In this document: positions 56,701-64,000 of the stretch, piece by piece
How the letters are laid out: each line of letters begins with the position of its first letter
Position numbering within the stretch: the first letter of the stretch is position 1
Assembly: GCF_004348985.1 (NCBI RefSeq)
Contig: NZ_SMKW01000033.1
Location: forward strand, 40,542-104,541
Length of the DNA stretch: 64,000 nucleotides
Direction of reading: 5' to 3'
From: Saccharopolyspora elongata
GTDB lineage: Bacteria; Actinomycetota; Actinomycetes; Mycobacteriales; Pseudonocardiaceae
Notes under the pieces: generated by a model
What the model saw: only the letters and a program-made list of their open reading frames with translations
Told to the model about the DNA's origin: nothing
The model's database searches: none
Position numbers and translations under genes: made by a program

Positions 56701-58275
56701 GTCGCATACACCCTGCAGGTCGGGCGCGAGGCGATGGACTGCAGGCTGGCGCTGATCGCGGCCACCGCTGACGAGGCGGCCGAGGTGCTCCGCGGATGGC
56801 TCGACGACGACCCGGAGATGCGCGCGCGGGTGGCCGTCGCCGACGGTGCGCAGCGCGACCGCGGCATCGTCGACTCGTCCGCCGACACCGACGAGTTCCT
56901 CCGTTCCCTCGTGTCGCAGCGGCGCATGGATCTCCTGGCCGACCGCTGGGTGGCGGGCGCGTCCGTGGATTGGAGCCTGCTGCACCAGGGGGCGCGACGC
57001 CGGAGGATTCCGCTGCCGGGCTACCCGTTCGAACGGCGGATGTGCTTCGACATGCAGTCCCCGGGCCGGTCGGTCCCCGCACCGGCGGCCGTCGGTGAAC
57101 GCGTCGGCGCGGTGGGGCCGGAGGACTTCGTCACCGGTCTCGTGGCGTCGGTGCTGGGCCTCGAAAAGCACGAGGTCGACGGCTCGAAGGCGCTGGCCGA
57201 CTACGGTCTCAACTCGCTGCTCCTGGTGGCGGTGCTGGGCCGCCTCCGCGGCGCGTTCCCGGCGTTCCAGCCGGATTGGCTGCAGCCGAACGACACCCTG
57301 GACGACGTGGTCGCCCGGCTGTCGACCGTGGCCGCGGACGGCAGCCTGCCCGAGGGCCCGCAGTTCCCGGAGCTCGTGCACTTGAACGGCGTGACCGAGG
57401 GCAGGCCGGTGTTCTGGATCCACGGCGCGTTGGCCAGCGTCGAGACGTACCGCACGATCGCCGCGAAGATCGACCGCCCGTTCTACGGAATCCAGGCCCG
57501 TGGCTTCATGACGGAACACGCGCCCGTCGAAGGCATTCCGAAGATGGCCGAGTACTACACCGAGATCATCCGCGCGGTGCAGCCCGAGGGCCCCTACGAC
57601 GTCGGCGGGTTCTGCCTGGGCGGAATCGTCTCCTACGAGATCACCCGCCTGCTCCAGCAGCAGGGGCACGCGGTGAACTCGCTGATCATGGTGGACTCGC
57701 CGGACGGCACCGGCCTGGCGAAGTCGAACGCCAGCGGGTCCGCGACGGCCCGGAGCGCGGCCATGCAGGTGGTGAACTCGTTGCTCTGGCCGGCCGGGGA
57801 GAAGGACCTCGCCGAGGTGACGCGACTGCTGATCCACCAGGACGAGGTCGACGCCACGGTGGACGAGGCCGAACTCGTGCGGCGGCTCGCCGATCTCGCC
57901 GTCGAGCGGGGCCTGTCCATGAGCCGCGAGCAGATCGTGGACTTCACCCTCCGCAACATCGGGGTGCAGCTCGCCTACGGGCTCGCCGACTACGAGGTCC
58001 GGCCGCTGGTGGACCCGACGGCCGTGGACTGCACGTACTTCCGGAACCGCCGGGGGCTCTTCCTCGGTGATCTCGAACCGTACTTCCAAGTGGCCAGCGA
58101 GACCTTCTCCCTGGACCACGTCAACTACCGGCAGGACTGGGAGCGCGAGCTCCCGGCGCTGCGAGTGGTGGACATCGACGCGGCCAACCACATGACCATC
58201 CTGCACGACGACGGTCCGCTCGCCGCGATCGAGCAGACGTGCGTGGAGACCTACGTCGAAGGCGGCGCCGCCTGA
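53728..58275 (+). CDS. Terminal trans-AT PKS: MT-ACP-KS-ACP-TE (Cys thioesterase)
   Basis: A 1,515-aa protein starting 25 bp after the first megasynthase, with GGAGGG before its ATG. Domains: C-methyltransferase (LEIGAGTGATS near 171) and ACP (GLDSI near 431), which complete the split module of the upstream KR; KS3 (about 516-950) with Cys678 in DTTCSSSL, an unusual EAHGMSSML instead of EAHGTGT, and SIGH; ACP (GLNSL near 1163); thioesterase with GGFCLGGIVSYE, so the nucleophile at about 1296 is Cys, not Ser, and a His in ANHMTILHDD near 1488. Cys thioesterases are known to form strained rings (beta-lactone in obafluorin, beta-lactam in sulfazecin) as well as other products. KS3 performs the last extension before release. 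Confidence 0.92.
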   Translation: MKRLLCDFLWSHLRVLGAFSRSEQTLGAAREAAGLLPVYDLWFAECVRVLEVEGYLERRDDSILVGEARGHRPLDELWREWEAEKPHWQGNPDLAATHLLVETTLRVLPDIVTGKRRATEVMFPGASVELVENAYKSNPASIYFSTALAAKLVAHLRRRADAEAGFEPRILEIGAGTGATSAIVLDAIRAEGLAVREYRYTDLSRAFLEHAERSYGPTSPFLTYGILDIEHAVAEQGIPVGEYDVVIAANVLHATRNIRNTLRNAKAPLKRGGILLLNEVTANNFLNAFTFGLLEGWWLYDDAESRIPGSPLLSVEGWQRVLAEEGYGPVTLPLREATDLGQQIIVAESDGVVRQASTAARESVPDQAPESVERAPVRENPAPVSQSGESAPADRLLDHVAGTVLDVLAESLRIDRSRIARDEPFSNYGLDSIFAVNVARAVGEQLDIDLDITVLFEHGTVAELSEFIVTEYASEIQAPLQPETPGPSGESAGGAPPEVSAPAGAVPIGEEAEPEAMAIVGMSARFPQANDIEEFWRVVEQGVRCITSPPMRRADWALQGDGVDTAAIRGGFMDEIHEFDPLFFGMSMTEARQVTPELRLMLMAAWNAIEDAGYQPAELRTRPTGVFVAATASEYEPGAPDADGGPSLMSSPAPALIPNRISYVFDLHGPSEQCDTTCSSSLVALHRAIRSIRDGECDQALVGGVNLIMSPARFAGMRAAGMLSPSGDVRPFQQDADGTVRSEGAGAVLIKPLSRAIDDGDTIYGVVRGTGVAHGGKGVSFTAPNVRGMKSAIARAYADAGIDPGTVSYVEAHGMSSMLADSAEIAALRASLGGDTAAPDGEDSAIYLGSVKPSIGHTEVFSGLAALVKTVQAVRRGVVPAIPGFGRLHENISLAGTRLRVAAETVPWPVRTGDDGRALPRRASINSFGIGGVNAHAVLEQHLPVHGEDAQESTHSPQILVLSAKTGNALRERARQFVDWSTNAVPENWADVAYTLQVGREAMDCRLALIAATADEAAEVLRGWLDDDPEMRARVAVADGAQRDRGIVDSSADTDEFLRSLVSQRRMDLLADRWVAGASVDWSLLHQGARRRRIPLPGYPFERRMCFDMQSPGRSVPAPAAVGERVGAVGPEDFVTGLVASVLGLEKHEVDGSKALADYGLNSLLLVAVLGRLRGAFPAFQPDWLQPNDTLDDVVARLSTVAADGSLPEGPQFPELVHLNGVTEGRPVFWIHGALASVETYRTIAAKIDRPFYGIQARGFMTEHAPVEGIPKMAEYYTEIIRAVQPEGPYDVGGFCLGGIVSYEITRLLQQQGHAVNSLIMVDSPDGTGLAKSNASGSATARSAAMQVVNSLLWPAGEKDLAEVTRLLIHQDEVDATVDEAELVRRLADLAVERGLSMSREQIVDFTLRNIGVQLAYGLADYEVRPLVDPTAVDCTYFRNRRGLFLGDLEPYFQVASETFSLDHVNYRQDWERELPALRVVDIDAANHMTILHDDGPLAAIEQTCVETYVEGGAA

Positions 58276-58528
58276 TGAGCCTTTTTCATCCCGCTGCGAC
58301 CGTAGCCGCGACGCTTGAGCGCCCAGCAAGTGCGAGTTCTCGCAAGCGCGAAGCGCTTAGCCCACTCTCGCAACCGGCACCGCCGCGGGTTCTCAGAGCT
58401 TTCCTGGCGAGGACGGCCCCTCCGCCGTGTATTGGACATACATCAGGAGGGGCACCCACAGACCAGGGAAGCTCTGAGGTTCCGCTACCCGCACCGCTAT
58501 GCAAAACGAGGTTGGAAAACCCTCATTT
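58276..58528 (+). ncRNA. Structured repeat copy 3 (diverged candidate ncRNA)
   Basis: It begins at the stop codon of the second PKS and ends 19 bp before the acyltransferase start. The core GCCGTGTATTGGACATACAT, CACAGACCAGGGA, GAGGTTCCGCTACCCGC and the terminal GAGG hairpin are conserved. The stems differ in compensated fashion: GCCCCTCC/GGAGGGGC replaces GCCCTGAC/GTCAGGGC, and AAGCGC/GCGCTT replaces TGCGCC/GGCGCA. Selection for base pairing is the simplest explanation. Confidence 0.72.
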
Positions 58529-58546
58529 TCGATGCGAGGTCAGCTG

Positions 58547-59536
58547 ATGCGATCCTACGTCTTCCCGGGTCAGGGAGTGCAGAAGAAGGGAATGGGCAAG
58601 GGCCTGTTCGAGCACTTCCCGGAGCTGTGCCGGCAAGCCGACGAGGTGCTCGGGTATTCGATCGAGGCGCTGTGCCTGGAAAATCCCGACCGGCAGCTGA
58701 GCAGAACCACGTACGCGCAGCCCGCGATCTACGTCGTGAACGCGCTGCACTACCTGACGGCGCGCCGGCAGGACGCGGCGCCCGCGGATTACCTGGCAGG
58801 CCACAGCCTCGGCGAGTACAACGCGCTTTTCGCGGCAGGCGCCTTCGATTTCGAAACCGGCTTGCGGCTGGTGAAGCGTCGCGCGGAGCTGATGGGCCAG
58901 GCCGACGGCGGCGGGATGGCGGCGGTGGTCGGCGTGTCCGGGGAAACCATCGCGGAGACGCTGGAAGCGCATGGCGTCGCTGGGGTCGTCATCGCCAACT
59001 ACAACGCTCCCGAGCAGCACGTGCTGTCCGGGAGCAAGGAAGAATTGGAGCGGATCAAGCCGGTCTTCGAAAAGCTGGACGGCGTCCGGGGATTTGTTCC
59101 GCTCCGGGTCAGCGGGGCCTTCCACTCGCCGTGGATGGCGACGGCCGCCGAGGAGTTCCGGGCGTTCCTGGACACGGTCGAGTTCGGTGAGATCCGGACG
59201 CCGGTCGTCTCCAACGTGACCGGCCTGCCCTTCGGATCGGGCGCGCAAGCCATCCGGGAAACGCTGGCCGATCAGATAACCCACGCGGTCCGATGGGTGG
59301 AGTGCGTGCGGTACATGCGAAAAGCCGGCGTGTCGACCTTCGAGGAACTGGGCGGGAGCAAGGTCCTGACGTCCCTCATCGACCAGATCCCGGCGGAGGA
59401 GCCGAAAGACGCCGCGCCCTGGCGCGAATATCGCGACGAGCGCGTATTGGCACTGCTTCGCGGTTGCGCGAACGGAACCCTCAGCGTCGACGAAGTTATT
59501 GCAACGATCCGCGCCGGCGGAACGTCTCATCGGTGA
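58547..59536 (+). CDS. Discrete malonyl-CoA acyltransferase (trans-AT)
   Basis: This 329-aa protein is a stand-alone AT: YVFPGQGVQKKGMGKGLF at the N-terminus, the nucleophile in AGHSLGEYNALF near residue 90, an Arg in KRRAELMG and the His in SGAFHSPWM near 200. It should load malonyl units on the carriers of the two AT-less megasynthases, in trans. ATG 58547 is preferred over ATG 58532 because GAGGT lies 7 bp before it. A short C-terminal extension (LSVDEVIATIRAGG) follows the AT domain. Confidence 0.93.
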   Translation: MRSYVFPGQGVQKKGMGKGLFEHFPELCRQADEVLGYSIEALCLENPDRQLSRTTYAQPAIYVVNALHYLTARRQDAAPADYLAGHSLGEYNALFAAGAFDFETGLRLVKRRAELMGQADGGGMAAVVGVSGETIAETLEAHGVAGVVIANYNAPEQHVLSGSKEELERIKPVFEKLDGVRGFVPLRVSGAFHSPWMATAAEEFRAFLDTVEFGEIRTPVVSNVTGLPFGSGAQAIRETLADQITHAVRWVECVRYMRKAGVSTFEELGGSKVLTSLIDQIPAEEPKDAAPWREYRDERVLALLRGCANGTLSVDEVIATIRAGGTSHR

Positions 59537-59606
59537 GCGACCGAGCCTGCCGGGCTCGACCCCGTCGCTGAAGCGCACATCTCGCAGCAATGGAGTTCTT
59601 CCAGTC

Positions 59607-61169
59607 ATGATGTTCATCGATTACCTCGACCGAGGTTCCAGCATCAACCCCCAGGCGCCGTGCATGGTCGATCCCGACGGCACCGTGTTGATGACGCACG
59701 AGGAGTTCACCTCGGTCAGCCACCGGGTCGCGGTGGGGCTGTTGAAAGAGGGCTTAGAGCAGGGCGAACGCGTGTCGATACTGAGCCCGCCCGACGCGTA
59801 CGCGTTCGCCTGCGCGGTCGGCGTGATCCGCGCCGGCGGCATCTGGATGGCGGGGCACGCGGCCAGCGCGGCGGACGACCTCGTCGACTTCCTCAACCTC
59901 GCGAAGTGCACCCGGCTGATCTACCACGGTTCTCAGGCCGAGCTCGCCGCAACGCTCATCGAGCGCGTCCCCACCCTGCGGACGACGGTTTCGATCGGCC
60001 CCGGCCGCGAGGGCGACCCGGAACTGACCACGTGGATGGCACCGGAAGGCGCGACGGCGCCGCTGCTCCCGGTGGATTCCAGCCAGAACATGCTGTTCAT
60101 CAGAACCGGTGGCACCACCGGCAAACCGAAGATCGTGCCGATCAACAACCGGCAGGCGCACCTGATGTACGTCGCGGTGAGCGCGCACGCCGCCGAACCC
60201 GAGCCGCCCCGCTACATCTGCGCGACGCCGCTGGCCCACGCCGGCGGTTCGTTCGCCTTCCCGGCGATCGGCGCAGGGGGATCGGTCATCATCCACCGGG
60301 AAGCGGTGCCCGAGGAGATCCTGACCTCCATCGAGCGCAACCGGGTGACCCGTCTTTTCCTGCCGCCCTCGAACCTGTACGAGCTCCTGGCACATCCGTC
60401 GGTCCGCGACCACGACTACTCCTCGCTGCGCCACTTCTTCCTGACGGCATCGCCCGTCGCCCCCGAGCGAATGGCCGAGGCCGTGGACGTGTTCGGGCCG
60501 GTCATGACCCAGTTCTACTCGCAGTCCGAGGCGCCGCTGGCCCTCACGGTGCTCACCGCCGAGGACGCCGCACGGGCCGTGGCCCCGGACGGTGACCGCA
60601 GGCTACTGGCCTCCTGCGGCAAGCCGACGGTCGTCGCCCGCGTCGAGATCATCGACGACGACGGCAACGTCCTGCCGCCCGAGCGGACCGGCGAGATCGC
60701 CGTCCGCTCCGACCTGGTGTTCCCCGGCTACTGGGAGAACCCGGAGGCGACCGCCGAAACCCGGCGGCCGGGCGGCTGGCACGGCACCGGCGACATCGGC
60801 CTGCGCGACGCGGACGGCTACATCTACATCGTCGACCGTAAGAAGGACCTGATCGTCACCCGCGGCGGGCTCAACGTCTTCTCCTCGGAGGTGGAGGCGG
60901 TGATCCACACCTTCCCCGAGGTCCACGACTGCGCGGTGATCGGCCTGCCGGACGACGAGTGGGGCGAGGCGGTCACCGCGGTCGTCGAGCCGAAGCCGGG
61001 TCGGGACATCGATGCCGAGGCGATCATCCGGACCTGCGAGGAGCGGCTCGGCCCGGTGAAGGCGCCCAAGTCGATCCTGGTCCGCGGCCTGCCCCGGTCG
61101 CCCGCCGGCAAGGTGCTCAAGCGCGAGCTGCGCGACGAGTACTGGAACGCCCAGGCGCGGAAGGTGTGA
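59607..61169 (+). CDS. AMP-dependent acyl-CoA synthetase/ligase
   Basis: This 520-aa adenylate-forming enzyme has FIRTGGTTGKPKIVP near residue 170, YSQSEAP near 310, GWHGTGDIGLRDADGY near 395 and the C-terminal lysine region PRSPAGKVLKREL. No carrier domain is fused, so it probably makes a CoA thioester or transfers to a free carrier. It may prepare or salvage the starter acid, or an extender. It lies 70 bp after the acyltransferase gene; ATG 59607 and 59610 are equally possible. Confidence 0.9.
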   Translation: MMFIDYLDRGSSINPQAPCMVDPDGTVLMTHEEFTSVSHRVAVGLLKEGLEQGERVSILSPPDAYAFACAVGVIRAGGIWMAGHAASAADDLVDFLNLAKCTRLIYHGSQAELAATLIERVPTLRTTVSIGPGREGDPELTTWMAPEGATAPLLPVDSSQNMLFIRTGGTTGKPKIVPINNRQAHLMYVAVSAHAAEPEPPRYICATPLAHAGGSFAFPAIGAGGSVIIHREAVPEEILTSIERNRVTRLFLPPSNLYELLAHPSVRDHDYSSLRHFFLTASPVAPERMAEAVDVFGPVMTQFYSQSEAPLALTVLTAEDAARAVAPDGDRRLLASCGKPTVVARVEIIDDDGNVLPPERTGEIAVRSDLVFPGYWENPEATAETRRPGGWHGTGDIGLRDADGYIYIVDRKKDLIVTRGGLNVFSSEVEAVIHTFPEVHDCAVIGLPDDEWGEAVTAVVEPKPGRDIDAEAIIRTCEERLGPVKAPKSILVRGLPRSPAGKVLKRELRDEYWNAQARKV

Positions 61170-61254
61170 TGGCGGCAGTGCGTCAGGACCCGCCGGCGGC
61201 GGACTTCCGCCCGGCCTGGCGGTGGAAGTCGAAGTACGTCGCCAGGAGGAATCA

Positions 61255-62520
61255 ATGAGTGAAACAGTGGGGGGCAGGCTCGGCCGCGATCAGGTGGCCG
61301 GGCCCGGTGCCGAGATCCTGCGCGGCTGGCGGCCGTTGACCGCCGCCACGATCGGCATCGGTCTCGGGATCGCGTCGCTGCCGTTCTACACCTTCGGGTT
61401 GTTCATCCCGGAGCTAGAGGCGGAGTTCGGCTGGAGCCGCAGCCAGATCTCGTCGGTGCTGTTCATCGGCTCCATCATCAACATCATCCTGTCGCCCCTG
61501 ATCGGTTTGGTCGTCGACCGCTACGGCGTGCGGATCCCGTCGGCGCTGTCGCTCGCCGCGCTCGGCGGGATATTCATGGCGCTCTCGGCAGTCGGGCAGC
61601 CCTTCACGAGCTTCCTGCTGCTGTCGGCCCTGATGTACGTGCTGGCGGCGGCCTCTTCGCCGGTCTCGTTCACCCGCGCGGTCAACGAGCGGTTCGACCG
61701 GGCTCGCGGGATCGCACTCGGCATCGCCTTGGCAGGTGCGGGGCTCGTCGCGTTCCTCGCACCACAGATCCTCGGTGCGCAGATCGCGGAGGACTGGCGC
61801 GCTGTCTACCGCATCCTGGGGATCGTGGTGCTGGTGGGCGCGGTGGTCGTCGGCGTGCTGATGCCGCGCTCGCGCGGGCTCGCTCGCGCGGCAGCCCGCA
61901 AGGAGGTGTCCGCCGCCCCGCGGCTCGCGCCGCTGCTGCGCACCGCGCTTTTCGGCCGCCTCGCGGTGACTTTCCTCCTCCTCGCGCTCGCCCTCGGCGG
62001 CATGTCGGTGCACTTGGTCCCGCTGTTGCGCGACGCCGGTGTGTCGGCCGCTTCCGCGGCGGGAACGGCCAGCCTCGTCGGTGTGGCGCTGATCGTCGGG
62101 CGGCTGGTGGTGGGTCTGCTCGTCGACCGCTTCTTCGCGCCGAAGGTCGCCGCCATCGTGCTCGCCGTCGCCGCGGCCGGGTTCCTCGCCCTGCTGCTCG
62201 GCGGCCCCGACCTCGCCGTCGTGGCCGCGATCGGCCTCGGCCTGTCGCTGGGCGGCGAGGTGGACGTCATGGGGTACCTCACCGCCCGCTACTACGACCT
62301 GGCCTGCTACGGCCGCCTGTTCGGCGTGCTGTACGCGATCTTCGTGGTCGGGATCGGTGCAAGCCCGTTGCTGATCTCGTGGCTGCGCAGCGCGACCGGT
62401 GGTTACGACATCGCCCTCGTCGCGTCCGTGGGGCTTCTCGCCGTCGCGAGCGTTCTGCTGCTGACTGCACCGCGGTTCCCGGACAAGAGCACGGCAGAGC
62501 GGGAGGAAGTGAGCGTGTGA
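61255..62520 (+). CDS. MFS transporter, probable product exporter
   Basis: The 421-aa protein has 12 predicted membrane helices. The first half includes GIASLPFYTFGLFIPEL and the MFS loop VVDRYGVRIPSAL; the second half includes GRLVVGLLVDRFFAPKV. ATG 61255 has a strong AGGAGG. It is the last gene of the rightward arm and is followed by a terminator hairpin. Export of the cluster product is inferred from position; monocarboxylate-type MFS porters are similar. Confidence 0.9.
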   Translation: MSETVGGRLGRDQVAGPGAEILRGWRPLTAATIGIGLGIASLPFYTFGLFIPELEAEFGWSRSQISSVLFIGSIINIILSPLIGLVVDRYGVRIPSALSLAALGGIFMALSAVGQPFTSFLLLSALMYVLAAASSPVSFTRAVNERFDRARGIALGIALAGAGLVAFLAPQILGAQIAEDWRAVYRILGIVVLVGAVVVGVLMPRSRGLARAAARKEVSAAPRLAPLLRTALFGRLAVTFLLLALALGGMSVHLVPLLRDAGVSAASAAGTASLVGVALIVGRLVVGLLVDRFFAPKVAAIVLAVAAAGFLALLLGGPDLAVVAAIGLGLSLGGEVDVMGYLTARYYDLACYGRLFGVLYAIFVVGIGASPLLISWLRSATGGYDIALVASVGLLAVASVLLLTAPRFPDKSTAEREEVSV

Positions 62521-62567
62521 AGCAGCCTCCTGAGGTCTGCTCATCGCGATCTCGTTGATGACGCCTT

Positions 62568-62619
62568 CTGCGGCGCCGTCCCGTCGGGCAGGGTGAGCCC
62601 GGCGGTGACGGCGCCGCAG
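62568..62619 (+). terminator. Terminator at the right end of the cluster
   Basis: A 13-bp stem, CTGCGGCGCCGTC paired with GACGGCGCCGCAG, encloses a smaller CGGGC/GCCCG hairpin, 48 bp after the MFS stop. The rest of the gap to 62881 holds no gene I can support. Confidence 0.75.
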
Positions 62620-62881
62620 TCCTCGTGCGAGTCAGCGAGTCGAGGACGAGGGGAGCGTCACCGGCGAGGATCGCCTGCGCGGGAAACGCCGCAATCGCCA
62701 CGCGTCGTGAACGTCGGGATCGGACAGGGCGAACACGGTCACTTCCTTCGCATCAGGCCGGTTTCGAGGTACTCCTCAGACTGGATAGCCGCGGTGCCGG
62801 AAAATGATGAAGCGCCCCGGCGGGCCTTAACGCGCTGGTAGCTCTGGAGGCCTTCAGCTCAGCGATTGTTGATCTCGACTT

Positions 62882-63763
62882 TCATGGGACGGGGTGCCAG
62901 CCTGGCCAGGGGCGTGTTCCGTGCTCACCGCGTAAACAGGCGAGGCGGTGGGCCAACTGAGGCTGGACCGTGGGGTTTGTGCTGGCTACTTGCGCTGCCA
63001 TAGTGGTCATTCGAAGCTCGCGGATGTTTCGCAGGACCTCGAAGCCGTCCCAATCTGTGACGTCGTAGCCGTAGGTTTTGCAATAGGCTCGCCATTTTTC
63101 GGCGTCGATCATTTGCGTCGTGACGTACCCGACCGCGGTTGATACGAGGTCCCACTCAGGAGGACCGAACGCGCAGCGTTCAAAGTCGTGGAGAACTGGG
63201 CCGTCCGCTGTTAAGGCGACGTTGCCCCGCCATGCGTCCCCGTGGATAGCACGTCGGGGCATACCTTTCGGCAGGTCGGCGTACGCGCCTTCAAGCTCGG
63301 ACAACCTTTGGCGCATCCACGCACGATCGTCCGGGGACAACGCGCGTGCTTCGTTGATCCGATCCGCGAGGCGGACGAACGGTGACAGTTCGGGAAGGTC
63401 GAACTTGGGCGCTGGCAGACTGTGAAAGTCCCGCAGCACCGCAGCGACGTCGGCGGTCGTGCCTTGTTGATGTGGTGGTAGCTCATGCCAGAACGTGACG
63501 GCGTGTCCGAGAGCAACAACCGGCTGCTCGACGTCGCGACGGGGACGCACGGCGGCTACTCCGTTGTCTTCTAACCAGGTCGCGACGTTGATTTCCTTTG
63601 CCGCTGCCGCATCTTGGCCGGTTCGAGCGATGCGTGCGACGACGCCATTTGGAAGGCGGTAGAGGGCATTTTCACCGAGCCGGATCACCTCGGCGCCGTC
63701 CGATCTCAGACCGACCCGACGGCTTGCCGCGTTGAGCACTGCTATTAATGATGAGCTGTTCAT
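62882..63763 (-). CDS. Aminoglycoside phosphotransferase-family kinase
   Basis: About 293 aa, starting MNSSSLIAVLNAASRR (an upstream ATG at 63796 is also possible). Kinase features are NALYRLPNGVVARIART at the N-terminal lobe, the catalytic loop RRAIHGDAWRGNVAL and the metal motif VLHDFERCAFGPPEWDL. APH-family kinases phosphorylate aminoglycosides, macrolides or small metabolites; the substrate here is not readable. It is convergent to the cluster and lies next to an IS, so its link to the cluster is doubtful. Confidence 0.85.
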   Translation of the reverse strand: MNSSSLIAVLNAASRRVGLRSDGAEVIRLGENALYRLPNGVVARIARTGQDAAAAKEINVATWLEDNGVAAVRPRRDVEQPVVALGHAVTFWHELPPHQQGTTADVAAVLRDFHSLPAPKFDLPELSPFVRLADRINEARALSPDDRAWMRQRLSELEGAYADLPKGMPRRAIHGDAWRGNVALTADGPVLHDFERCAFGPPEWDLVSTAVGYVTTQMIDAEKWRAYCKTYGYDVTDWDGFEVLRNIRELRMTTMAAQVASTNPTVQPQLAHRLACLRGEHGTRPWPGWHPVP

Positions 63764-63859
63764 GCGGTCACTACTGCCGAGCCGATCCGATTGCATAGTT
63801 CGGCGACCTCGTCGAGGCGCGCATGTGGTCGGCTAGCACGGCGGAGCTCTCTAAGGGTT

Positions 63860-64000
63860 CCTAACAAAGGGTCTTGATGTGTCGGTAGCAGATGATGCAG
63901 GTGGCCAGGCCGAGGAACGCTTCGTGGATGTCGTCGCGGCGTTCCCAGCGGATGCGGAGGCGTCGCATGCCGTGGTACCAGGCGATTGTGCGCTCGACGA
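63860..64000 (-). mobile_element. IS5-type transposase, C-terminal end (cut by window end)
   Basis: Reading leftward from the window edge gives VERTIAWYHGMRRLRIRWE then RRDDIHEAFLGLATC and a stop at 63860-63862. This is the conserved C-terminus of IS5-family (DDE) transposases of actinomycetes, with the glutamate in VERTIAW. The terminal inverted repeat probably lies near 63845-63860. The rest of the element is outside the window. Confidence 0.8.

Noticed and set aside
59754..60434. Minus-strand frame opposite the acyl-CoA ligase
   Set aside because: It lies wholly within a gene with clear adenylate-forming motifs and has no recognisable domain.

Overview
The window is a high-GC actinomycete chromosome segment. 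Its codon usage, type II NADH dehydrogenase, tRNA-targeted tyrosine integrases, LGFP-repeat amidase and modular synthases suggest Pseudonocardiaceae, perhaps Saccharopolyspora-like; that placement is inference. Four zones can be read.

(1) 1-14.7 kb is backbone with small accessory insertions. It holds a TetR/NmrA divergent pair, an ABC-2 exporter operon next to a beheaded TetR gene, an S10 peptidase and a family-5 uracil-DNA glycosylase. After that come three toxin-antitoxin pairs, a type II NADH dehydrogenase, and a short acidic peptide gene directly followed by an ATP-grasp ligase, a candidate graspetide-type RiPP locus. The 3' end of the glycosylase gene recurs twice downstream (7478 and 8748), so this gene end looks like a repeated insertion point for TA modules.

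(2) 14.69-33.43 kb is a decayed genomic island at a tRNA gene with a Leu(UAA)-type anticodon but a class I fold. A 36-bp copy of the tRNA 3' end lies at each boundary. Three damaged integrase copies and two copies of the element's other end show that it is a tandem of related integrative elements with internal deletions. The first element carries a five-gene operon: a Pycsar-type membrane effector, a Crp-like cyclic-nucleotide-binding protein, a class III nucleotidyl cyclase, an 855-aa P-loop protein and a small partner. This is a probable cyclic-nucleotide anti-phage system. The second carries a secreted peptidoglycan amidase, a methyltransferase, a frameshifted RHS polymorphic toxin and its candidate immunity gene.

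(3) 33.7-62.5 kb is a trans-AT NRPS-PKS cluster. A leftward arm encodes an acyl-AMP ligase-ACP loading protein, a cation/proton antiporter, an amidohydrolase and kynureninase. A rightward arm encodes a flavin reductase, a stand-alone ClpP, two megasynthases (C-A-T-KS-MT-ACP-KS-DH-KR and MT-ACP-KS-ACP-TE), a free acyltransferase, an acyl-CoA ligase and an MFS exporter. The adenylation pocket reads as the consensus glycine code. The thioesterase has Cys in place of Ser as nucleophile, and the extra ClpP looks like a self-resistance target. Together these suggest a glycine-containing acyl polyketide aimed at ClpP. Three copies of a structured repeat with compensatory stem changes lie just upstream of the flavin reductase, the first megasynthase and the acyltransferase.

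(4) 62.5-64 kb holds a terminator, an aminoglycoside-phosphotransferase-like kinase and the end of an IS5-type transposase cut by the window edge.
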